Both the position numbers and the translations under genes were made by a program. A stretch of DNA of 64,000 nucleotides from Lepidodermella squamata. Lineage: Eukaryota > Gastrotricha. Of the stretch, positions 1 to 9,627 are shown piece by piece. Each line of letters starts with the position of its first letter. Position 1 is the first letter of the stretch. Location of the stretch: assembly GCA_047495785.1 (NCBI GenBank), contig JBLDXI010000004.1, forward strand, positions 2,046,001 through 2,110,000. Reading direction: 5' to 3'. Under the pieces are notes generated by a model that was not told the origin of the DNA, made no database searches, and worked only from the letters and a program-made list of their open reading frames with translations.

Positions 1-404
1 TTCCCGCCGTGAAAGGGTTAAAAATACCGGATTGAAAAGACTGTACAGAAGAGTACCGCATTTCCGCATTTCTTTAGGAACCTTCAGACCGGGCAAACCG
101 ATTCAGCCGACCTGTAGAAAAAGGAACCACAGTGAATGCTATAACTTACCTGATTTGATCTTGTAATTTTGATTTCATTATTTGTAGACATTTTTTGTAT
201 AGTGTAGTTGTGCTTTTCTGGGCAAATGGTGCGCAAACGAAATAAATGTCGGCTGTTGTCGCTCGGGTGGCACACAAAAAAGTGGCACGCGACTTGATTT
301 TTTGCTTTTTTCCATCAAGTGAATCTCGAGCGATTAAGCTGTCTGAGTTACTGTTTAACCGGCTCCCACGCGTATTTAACTTGCCGTAAATCTGTCAACT
401 GAAC
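1..404. other. Left-edge intergenic DNA
   Basis: No open frame with protein-like composition and no recognised RNA gene on either strand. It lies upstream of the remains of a GPCR gene and shows no clear match to the corresponding flank of copy B. Confidence 0.5.
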
Positions 405-885
405 CTACGTGCCGCTCGGATCTGGCTTCTATTCCGCCTCTGACGCAGCGTGCTTGGTTACGTTCAGGCAGAACGTCTGCATGGGCACCTACGGCTGAAT
501 CTGTCCGCTCAATTTTTCGCGAAACATTATCAGAGCCTTAACTCCATTTTTTGACACTTTGGCTTCGAGCAATTCATGGGAGTTCGGGGCAAGCCTTCTT
601 AGCTCCTGGTTTAGACACTCAATCAAATCTATCGATATTGTGGGGGGGGGGGGAGGGCCTTATCGGCTGGGTAGGCCATTAACAGCCCCAAAGACCTTTT
701 CGTGTCATAAATGAGGCGTATAAACTTTTTGTTGTTCGATTTTTAGTGTCGCGTTCGTCATCTACTTCGCGTGTCACGTGCCACTGACCGTGCATTTCGT
801 GCTGCAGCTGTTCTACCGCGAATTCGGGCCTAAGTACGCGACTGGGGCGTTCTTGTCGACAGTCACAGTGTCGACGAGGCGAGGC
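405..885 (+). pseudogene. Remnant of the copy-A GPCR gene
   Basis: Two short blocks match the intact receptor gene at 41902-43591. Positions 409-503 match its exon 1 around TM3 (the part encoding SDAACLVTF and CTGCYG), and 747-885 match its exon 2 around TM6 plus the last codons and stop. The TM3 block carries substitutions and an early TGA. The DNA for TM1-TM2, TM4-TM5 and most of TM7 is missing, so no seven-helix protein can be made. The remnant stands in the same place relative to the channel gene as the intact receptor does in copy B. This shows that the original cassette had the receptor and that copy A lost it by internal deletions. Confidence 0.85.
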
Positions 886-1493
886 TGATGAAAGCGTTGA
901 ATGCAACCGCACCACAGTGTGTGACTGAATTTGTGATCAGTGAATCACCCTACTCTTGTATCAAATGCGTGGGCAAAAATTGATCAATCAACAAACCAGC
1001 CTGATCTAATAAGTCATTAAGGCTCAAATACGTGATTTCTAACTTTTCTTTTTGCTCGTTGATGCTATTAAAACCAGGCTCTGTGCATGACGACTCTGTT
1101 TTCAATGTACGTGATTCCATATTCTTGGCTGAGCTAAGAATAATTTCAGCTAATTTCCGCGTGCTTCCATGCAAGGAAATTAACATTCAATGAAGAAAAC
1201 CGGAAATAACTCGGCGCAAGGTATTTCGATAATTTTGTTATTCCACCCGGTTTGATTTTCTACACAAGAAAACTACCAATCGATAGCGACATTGAGCTGG
1301 TGAATGGTTGTAGTCGATCGATTGCTAAAGTAAGCAAAGACAGCGGCGTCTAGTGGGCTGGCGTTAATTATTAATCGAAACTCTCCAAAGTGATTGCTTT
1401 GCAACGCATACTACACTTGGCGCCACTACGTAAGATGAAGTGATGGCAGGGGGCAGGGCAATTTTTTATACATACTGCTGATTAGAGTTAGCA
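886..1493. other. Intergenic DNA upstream of channel A, shared with copy B
   Basis: Non-coding stretch alignable over most of its length to 43592-44241 in copy B. Shared blocks include one with CTCCAAAGTGATTGC about 100 bp before the channel start codon. It probably holds the channel promoter; I see no canonical TATA box that I would defend. Confidence 0.55.
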
Positions 1494-3085
1494 ATGCCTT
1501 CAAAATGGTCGCTCTTGCGCCTTGTCTTCCTCAGTGCTGTCTTTCTCGAGCCATCGATGGCCCAGGATGAAGAGGCGAATATGCCGATGCTGAACAAGTA
1601 TTTGCCCCCAGGCGAGGCGTTTAAGCAGTCAATCACCGAACGCTGCAATTTGAAGACGAAAACGCGGCCATGCAGAGATTTCGATGAAGTTACAAATGTG
1701 ACAGTCGAATCTTTTCCATACCGTTTCAGTGGAATTTCCGACAAAGAGCAATCGTAAACAAAATTCTGCCTCGCAATAATACAAATTGAGCCATTTTTTC
1801 CTCACTTTAGGTATTCAATGATGATTGAGCTGGATTTCACGTGGCAACACCCGTGTGCTCAGTGGAGCGAGAGCGATACGAAGCTCAAATCGTTCGAGTT
1901 GATAGCAGTAGATTGCTGGTTCCCCAAAATTCAGCATATCAACGCAAATGACGATATTTCCAAGCTAACTACGTACATTTCAAAGTAGCTCGTATCGTCC
2001 TATACAATTTTAAAGACCCGAGAGAAGAGAGTTGTTTCAAGGGGATTTCAGCTGCTAAATTCCCTCACTTTCTTTATAAGCTGAAAAGTTGACAATTGAC
2101 AACGATGAATCCGGTGTTTTTAGCTGAGAGCGAAATTGTGAGTAATTGTGGGTATCCAAGGACCCCCAGGAATATCCCTCATTCTAGTTGCCAGTTTTCT
2201 TGTTCACCCTTTGCGAAATCCTTGAATCATTGAAATTCTAATCAAAACTTTTTCTGCAGCACAATGGAGGCAAACAGCAAAATATACGTATGGCGCGAAG
2301 GGCTGATGCTGCTGCCCGTGGTTTCAGAGATCAATTCGTTTTGTCCGCTCAAGTCAGTTGCCTATTTCTCTACGGGTATCTAATTTTTACAATTTCCCAC
2401 ATTTTCCAGGCTGGCCAATTTCCCGTTCGATACCCAGAAGTGTCGCGTTGAGGTTGAGTCGTGGTTCGCATCGACTGAAGTTCGCCTGCAACTGCCGGAG
2501 AACCAGACGAGCATTGACCACAGAATAGGCGATAATTTCATTTCGGAAAATGACATATGGGAGCTAGCAGGAACAACCGCGATCGTTATTGCCAATACAT
2601 ATCCAGGCGATACGACAGGTAACCAGTACTACCGCGTGATTTTCGAGTTCGCGTACCGGCGCAAATCGGCGTCGTACATCATGAACATTTTCCTGCCGAG
2701 CTTCGCGCTCCTCTCGCTGATGCTCTCCGTGTGGGTGATGCCGCCCGAGCACCCGGACCGCCCCGGCTTCTGCATGACCGTCGTGCTCGCCTACACCGTC
2801 CTGCTGTCCATTGTCTCGGACTCGCTGCCGAAAACCAGCGAGCTCAGCTACACGCTCATCTTCATGGGCGCGCAGATGGTCATCGGCTGCGTGTGCACAA
2901 TCTACGCTTTGTTGACATGCCAACTGGCGCATATTCCAATATTCAAGAAACGCAATGTTACACTATTTCGGAGAGTGCAACTGACCCTGATTCGAGTGAT
3001 AGACCTGGCTTTCTTTTGTATACTGCTTGTAACAAGCATAACCATGGATAGCGTTATTTTCAGTCGAATGATGTCTCAATCGTAG
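1494..3085 (+). CDS. Cys-loop ligand-gated ion channel subunit, copy A
   Basis: Four exons (1494-1753, 1811-1972, 2260-2352, 2410-3085) with GT-AG borders give a 396-residue pentameric ligand-gated channel subunit of the plasma membrane. A signal peptide (about residues 1-23) is followed by an extracellular ligand-binding domain. That domain has a CWFPK loop-A region and a Cys-loop with exactly 13 residues between its cysteines, ending FPFDTQKC. Loop C lacks the vicinal CC of nicotinic alpha subunits. Four membrane helices follow. Aligned on nicotinic M2, the pore segment has Asp at -1', Arg at 0', Leu at 9' and Asp at 20', and lacks the Pro-Ala-Arg signature of anion channels, so a cation pore is inferred. 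The M3-M4 loop is only about 25 residues. It lies head-to-tail before an ABCC gene. The ligand is unknown, and an auxiliary non-alpha subunit role is possible. Confidence 0.92.
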
Positions 3086-3095
3086 AAAACCTTTT

Positions 3096-3101
3096 AATAA
3101 A
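3096..3101 (+). terminator. Poly(A) signal of channel A
   Basis: AATAAA 11 bases after the stop codon of channel A. The equivalent hexamer is kept in copy B at 45759-45764. The very short 3' UTR is consistent with compact gene ends in this genome. Confidence 0.7.
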
Positions 3102-3334
3102 GACGAAACAATGAAGTGACCGTTCAACTATCATTTGCCCTTATCTGCGAAAAATATCATGTTTCTAACCCCTTTTAAAAACGTCGAAGGTTACCCTCTG
3201 CTCTCTGTTAACACTTATCCTGTCTTTGCGTGCGCGTGGGGATAACAAGCTGTATAATCATTGGATTTGGAATGTATCCGCTATCACAAGTCCGTCTTTA
3301 TCGGCCATAGTTAGCTGAGACAATGACGTAAAAC

Positions 3335-3580
3335 AGCTCACGTGCCGCTTCTATCTACCTTTTTCGGAAGAAGTTCACGCAATAATGACCTCCTATTCGG
3401 CGTCACGTGATTTGGACAGCCAGTACAGCCAATATATAACCGGACTGTGTAAACTTTGAATTAGAGTGAGACAAAAAAGCGACTCATTTGATAAGACAGC
3501 TGCAGGCGATAAGACGAAAAAAGCCCGATAGCTATTCTCATCCTCGCTTTATCAGTCGCCAGCTTTTCACAAAACCAGTA
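3335..3580 (+). promoter_or_regulatory. Promoter region of ABCC transporter A
   Basis: This block is far more conserved between the two cassettes (compare 45995-46253) than the surrounding intergenic DNA. It holds two CACGTG E-boxes (3339-3344 and 3404-3409), a TATA-like TATATAA at 3433-3439, and GATAAG motifs at 3490-3495 and 3508-3513. The TATA lies about 150 bp before the ATG. E-box and GATA sites are common in gut and stress genes of invertebrates; a role here is inference. Confidence 0.6.
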
Positions 3581-6500
3581 ATGTCAAATGAATTTTGCAA
3601 GTCTGAATTTTGGGTAAGTTTCACGGCTCGTCATTGAAAAATGTGTAAAATCCCACTTATTACAGGACGTTGATCTAACATGGAACACAGATTTCCCGGA
3701 TTTCACGCCATGCTTCGAGAATACAGTGCTCATCATGGCGCCGTGCGTGATTTTGGCCCTGACAGCGCCCATCTACCTGCTGTACATTTTCAAGTGTCCG
3801 ATGAAGCGGTCAGACCCGCTGCCGCTGACTAGACTCGGCGCAATCAAATCAATTCTATCGATGGCACTTACCTTCTTCGCCGCAATGAACTTTTTCAGAA
3901 CTGTGAGTGAAGAAGTTTCAGGCCTTGAGCCTGAGCTGTCTTACTATTTCGGACCTCTAATTCAAGCTCTAACTTTCATTTGGACGATAATACTGATGCA
4001 TTTGGAGCGGGAGGCCGGTGTCATCAATTCAGCGCCTCTGTTCCTATTCTGGGGCGTTTTGTCGATTTTGGGTATTGCCCAACTCCTAACTTATGGCCAA
4101 TCGCCGGGCGAGAATGATTCATACAGAGTCGTAGTATTCAGCATCTACTACGCCATACTGGTCATTCAACTCGTGCTTTCGTGCCTGATCGAGGCGTTGC
4201 CAAAACGCTTGAGGGACGACATGAAAATCTCACCCGAAGCCAGGGCCAGTTTCTTGTCTTACCTCTCTTTCCACTGGGTCACGTCGCTGTGTTGGCTTGG
4301 CTTCAAAAAATCCCTCGTGCATTCAGATCTACCGAAACTGCATCCTCGGGACGTTTGCAACAACGTCGTGCCTCAACTCGAGCGGCATTGGTACGAAGAG
4401 CTGGAGAAGCGTAAGAAATTCCGCTCGGTCCTACTCGATCAGCCGGCTCGCAACGAAAAGGACAGCCTTGTTTCATCACAACAAGCTAAAAAGTCGTATC
4501 AATCCGCTGCCGCCGATCAACAAACTGTGACGATATCAATTACAGGCAAGGAATACGAGCCGTCCATTGTGAAAGCCCTTGCGAAGACCTACTGGCCGCG
4601 AATCATTCTGTCGAATTTGGGCCGGTTGATCTTCGACCTGTGCAACTTCATGGGCCCAGTGACGCTGCAGTGGATGATCAGCTACACGAAGGACACGAAT
4701 GAGCCGAACTGGCACGGCTACATCTACGCTATTGCCATTTTTCTCACCAGCATCACTGGGTCGTTCTCGTTCAACCAATTTTTCCATCTCATGATGGTTA
4801 CCGCTAGTCACATCAAGTCATCAATGCTGACTCTAATCTACAAAAAGGCGTTGACGATGAGCAACGAAGCTAGGCGGCAATCGACTGTAGGCGAGGTTGT
4901 TAACCTAATGGCAGTAGATACCGAGAGAATCTTGAACTGCCTACCCTTCACCTGGGTAATCTGGTCAGCGCCACTCCAGATCACAATTGCCATGGCTATG
5001 CTGTGGAACACGGTTGGAAGCTCGGCGTTAGCTGGGCTCATCGTCCTGGTGTGCCTAATCCTGATAAATATCGTCGTTTCAACGCTGATCAAGCGACAAC
5101 AGGCGAAGCAGATGGTGTTCAAGGACAGGCGGCTGCGTCTCATGACCGAAATTCTCATGGGCATCAAAGTGTTGAAGCTGTATGCGTGGGAGAACTCATT
5201 CGTTGACCGCATCAAGTCATTCCGCGAGGAAGAACTCATCCTGTTGCGACGATCGGCCTACCTGAACGGAGTCTCGCAATTCACGTGGGTCTGCGCTCCT
5301 TACATGGTGTTGGTCGCCACGTTCACAACGTATACGCTAACCTCACCGGACCCGTTAACTCCAGAAAAAGCTTTCGTTGCTCTGTCCCTTTTCAATCTGC
5401 TGAGGGGACCGCTTGATATTCTTGCGATGGTCATTTCGCAACTCGCTCAGGCCTCTGTCGCGATTCGTCGACTCGGAAAATTCCTTCGCAGCACTGATTT
5501 AGACCCGGAAGTTGTCGATCGTATCAAGGACATGTCCAACGACGCGACTGCGATTGAAGTCAGCCGAGGTAAGTTCGCGTGGAACTTCAACGACAACGCT
5601 GTTCTGTCGAATGTCAACTTCAAAATCGGGCGCGGCAAACTGGTTGCGGTTGTCGGACCAGTCGGCTGTGGCAAGTCGTCCCTCCTCGCAGCTATTTTGG
5701 GCGAACTCGAAAAGGCAGCTGGCAAGGTTTCTGTCCGAGGCTCGACAGCCTACGTCGCGCAGCAAGCCTGGATCCAAAATGCAACTATTCGGAATAACAT
5801 TCTATTCGGCAGTGAATTCGAGAAGAACCGCTACGACCAAGTTATCGAGGCGTGTGCGATGAACCCTGACCTTCAGATCCTGGACGATGGGGATGCGACT
5901 GAAATCGGCGAGAAGGGCATCAATCTCTCCGGTGGGCAGAAGCAGCGAGTGTCGTTGGCTAGGGCTGTCTACGCGGATCGGGACATCTACCTGCTAGACG
6001 ACCCGCTCTCGGCAGTCGATGCTCATGTTGGCAAGCACATTTTCGACAATATCGTCGGGCCGAATGGGATGTTGCGCAACAAAACGCGAGTTCTGGTCAC
6101 GCACGGCCTGCAGTGGCTGCCGCGGTGCGATGAGATCATCGTCATGCAGAATGGCACCATTTCGAACATTGGCTCCTTCCGGGACTTGATAGCAACTGAT
6201 GCGACATTTGCTGCGCTGATCAAAGAGCATTTGGCTGAGGCTGGTGGAGCGGAGGCGCTGGCGGAAGTTGAGCTGCCTCAACAAGCGCTGGAACTACTGC
6301 GACAAATTAGCAATGAAGATAGTAAGAAACAGCCAGCTGAGGAGGCTAAATCATTGACGGCCTCAGCTAATTTAACGTCTTCGATCAGATCTCGAAAGGC
6401 TAGCAAAGCTGCTGAGATTAAGAAGCCTTCGATCAAAGGCCCGCCTCCGCCGACGAAATTGATCGCCGATGAGAAGCAACTGACAGGCGGGGTTAAAATC

Positions 6501-8321
6501 GCTGTTTACTGGTCGTTTTTCAAGGCGCTGAACCTGGTGTTCTTCGCCTGCTGGGTCGGTTTCTTCCTCGGCAGTCAGGGCTTTTCAACTTTCGGCAGCA
6601 TTTGGCTGACAACTTGGACTTCGGACCCGCTCCTAAACAATGCAACGCTAGCTAATACAACCGAGTACATGGATAAATCGAACATGTACTTGGGCGTGTA
6701 TGGTGCTGCTGCAGCCGGCCAGGCGTTTTGCATCCTCATGCAGTCGCTGTTTTTCGCAACTTCGTCAACCAAAGCAGCGAGAACTATGCACCAGGCCATG
6801 TTGGTTCGCGTCATGCGATGCGCGACCGCCTTTTTCGATACAACCCCCATCGGCCGCATCCTAACGCGATTCGGTCGAGATACGGACGTGGTTGATAATT
6901 CGATTCCCCAAGTCATGCGATCTTGGATGACATCCCTCGTAAGTTGATTTCAAATTCGAAAATCATATTTAAATCATTTTTACTTTCAGTTTCAAATCCT
7001 GATGTCGATTTTCATTGTGATCTACGGCTTCCCGCTGTTCGCCATCGCAGCTGTGGTCATGGGCGCTTTCTACTACTTCGTGCAGCGGTTCTACATCCCG
7101 ACAACGCGGCAGCTGAAGCGCATCGAATCCGTGACTCGAGCCCCGATCTACAACTACCTGGCCGAGACAGTCACCGGCGCAGCGACTATTCGAGCTTTCA
7201 ACGCCCAGGGCCGATTTCAGGACGAACTGACGAAGCGCATCGACACGAATCAAATGAGCTACCTGCCGAGTTCTTCTTGCAACCGCTGGCTGGCGATTCG
7301 GTTGCAACTCATCGGAAATCTGACGGTTTTCGCCGTATCGATGCTTGCGATTTTCTACCGAAGCACGACAAACAGCTCGATAGTCGGTCTAGTTCTGTCC
7401 TCGTCACTGCAGGTCACCAATTCCCTGACGATGTTTGTTAGGCTATCCTCCGACTTGGAAGCGAATATCGTTTCGGTTGAGCGAGTTCAAGAGTACGCCG
7501 TTCTGCCCAGTGAAGCTGACTGGGAAGTGCCGGAGAGGTCGCAAGGCCGAGATTGGCCTAAATCTGGACGAATCGCCTTCGAAAAGTACGAAACCCGCTA
7601 CAGGCCCGGGTTAAAGCTGGTCCTCAACGGCATTTCGTGCGACATTAAGCCCGGCGAGAAGGTGGGCATTGTCGGCCGAACTGGGGCTGGCAAATCGTCG
7701 CTGACCCTAGCGTTATTCCGGTTGATTGAGGCAGCAGGCGGGCGTATTCTGATCGATGGCGTTGATATCGCACAGTTGGGGCTGCATCAACTGCGGTCGC
7801 GACTGACGATTCTACCCCAGGATCCTGTTGTGTTCTCGGGCACGATCCGCCACAACCTAGACCCGTTCGACCGGCACAGCGATGCGACGCTGTGGGAGGC
7901 GCTCGACCACGCCGGCCTCAAAGATTTCGTCGCCGGTTGCGAGAAGGGCCTGTCGCACGAGTGCGGCGAGAACGGTGAGTCGTTGTCTGTCGGCCAGCGG
8001 CAGTTGCTGTGCCTTGCGAGAGCGTTGCTTAACAAGACGAAGGTGCTGGTGCTCGATGAAGCGACGGCGGCGGTGGACGTGGAGACGGACGAGCACATCA
8101 TGAGCACGATCCGGCGCGAGTTCGCCGACTGCACGGTGCTGACGATCGCGCACCGCCTGCACACCGTCATGGACTCGGACCGCATCCTCGTGCTGGACCA
8201 GGGCCGTGTCGTCGAATTCGACTCGCCCGCTGCCTTGCTCGCCAATCCAGACTCTGTGTTCGCTGGCATGGCTCGATCGGCGAAAGCTCGGCCAGGTGGT
8301 GGTGATGAACTTGAAGGTTGA
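3581..8321 (+). CDS. ABCC-type (MRP1-like) multidrug/organic-anion exporter, copy A
   Basis: Three exons (3581-3613, 3666-6938, 6990-8321) encode 1545 residues, close to the length of human MRP1 (1531). This is an ATP-driven membrane exporter; the family moves glutathione and other conjugates, drugs and organic anions. The short first exon gives an MRP1-like N terminus that runs into TWNTDFPDFTPCFENTVL, marking the extra TMD0 bundle. The order is TMD0-L0-TMD1-NBD1-TMD2-NBD2. NBD1 has Walker A GPVGCGKSS near residue 675, LSGGQ near 766 and Walker B ending LLDDP near 787. NBD2 has GRTGAGKSS near 1331, LSVGQ near 1434 and LVLDEA near 1457. The Asp in NBD1 where NBD2 has the catalytic Glu is the usual ABCC asymmetry, so only site 2 should hydrolyse ATP efficiently. 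The frame is intact, without frameshift. Substrates cannot be read from sequence. Confidence 0.96.
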
Positions 8322-8365
8322 TTCAACACTGAGCTGTGATCAATAGTATGTATATTTGAGATTCC

Positions 8366-8371
8366 AATAAA
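8366..8371 (+). terminator. Poly(A) signal of ABCC A
   Basis: AATAAA 45 bases after the stop codon, in a context (ATTCCAATAAA) conserved at 51042-51047 in copy B. Confidence 0.75.
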
Positions 8372-8934
8372 CGCCATTTTTCCATTGATTCTCAATGAAT
8401 AAGCGCTTGGTATTGCATTTAAAGCGAAAAATGCGAAAATGAATTTTTGATAATATGATGTACTTTCATACCAGTTTTTACTTGTCAGTTGCGTCAATTC
8501 AACTATACTCATCATTTAGATATTTTCAAGTGAAAAACTGATGATGGTCACAAAACTAAGAAAGTAGCAAGTCTTGATGAATCATTTCGCACACATAAAA
8601 CTACTCCAGTCAGATTGGTCTTTTTTATTTATCTAGGCCATTTTATAGTTTGTGTTGGTAAGCAGAGTATAAGTCCCAGTTTTGTGACGATACGAGTTAG
8701 ATTTATTTTCAAATTCACAGTTATTTATAGTGACAATTGTTTGGTAAACAATAATGATTAATGACAAGCTATCGATAATGAGCGTCGATGCGGTTTTGAG
8801 AATAATATATTAATATTTAACAATTAAATATCGATCACTTTTCACTTTTTCATTTTGATTCACTTTTCACTTTTTCATTTTGATTTACACATCAATTTTA
8901 TCGTGTTTTTCACGTGTTTTATCGCGTGCCTAAA

Positions 8935-9627
8935 ATGGTGCTCGAAAAAAAAGATCTCAGCGAAATCAACAAAACTGTTGAGGCTGCTATCGATAAAGCC
9001 TTCGGTCCAATAATGACCAGGCTGGACCAGCTGCTTTCCCGCGTCGAGTTTCTAGAATCGAAAATCGAAAAACAAGGCGAGGTTATTCGTAATCAAGAAA
9101 AAAGGCTTTATCAACTCGAGATTCGACTCAACGAAGCTGATGAACACCGCTATCGCAATACGGTCATCTTGCACAACGTCGAGCCGGTGGCTGGAGAAAC
9201 GGCTACTGTTTTGGCCCAGCAGATCGAGGCTAAGTTTCCCGACCTGGCTGGTACCGAATACGATTGTTACCGTTTTTCGAAAAAGTCGCCGAAACTGGTC
9301 AAGGTTGTTGTCAGGGGCCAACAAGCGGAGCAGGTGGTTCGGAAAGTGCTGGCTGGTGGGTCGGCCAAAAAGTTTCAGACGGCCTTCAGGCGTAAGGTTA
9401 ACAGGGCTCTCACGGCTAAAATCCAGGCTCTTGAGGCTCTTCGTCGTGACAACGGCGAATGTAAGCTGAGTTTCAGAATTCGGCAAAATGGGTACCGGCT
9501 CGACACCGATGATCACGGCTCGTTTATGTACGACGGCAAAAACGACCGATTTTCCTCGCTCGAGAGCATACAAGCTTCCGACAACATCACAACATCTCGT
9601 CGCACACAACAGCCGCCACCGGCGTAG
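8935..9627 (+). CDS. LINE ORF1 nucleic-acid-binding protein
   Basis: The 230-residue product starts at the ATG at 8935; an in-frame GTG 21 bases earlier is less likely to be used. It begins with heptad-patterned sequence (about residues 20-75, with LDQLLSRVEFLESKIEKQGE as an example) that should form a coiled coil. A compact RRM-like region follows (about residues 78-145, including VILHNVEPV), then a basic C-terminal domain. This layout matches ORF1 proteins of L1- and CR1-like elements, which trimerise and coat the element RNA. The TAG stop is followed in the same frame by ORF2 with no other stop before the endonuclease. Confidence 0.78.
   Translation: MVLEKKDLSEINKTVEAAIDKAFGPIMTRLDQLLSRVEFLESKIEKQGEVIRNQEKRLYQLEIRLNEADEHRYRNTVILHNVEPVAGETATVLAQQIEAKFPDLAGTEYDCYRFSKKSPKLVKVVVRGQQAEQVVRKVLAGGSAKKFQTAFRRKVNRALTAKIQALEALRRDNGECKLSFRIRQNGYRLDTDDHGSFMYDGKNDRFSSLESIQASDNITTSRRTQQPPPA

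Noticed and set aside
679-915. Minus-strand frame over the GPCR remnant
   Set aside because: Shadow of the degraded receptor exon; the same minus-strand shadow appears over the intact gene.
1494-8321. Channel and ABCC genes as one operon
   Set aside because: The channel has its own poly(A) signal, and a conserved TATA/E-box promoter lies before the transporter; spacing is about 500 bp.
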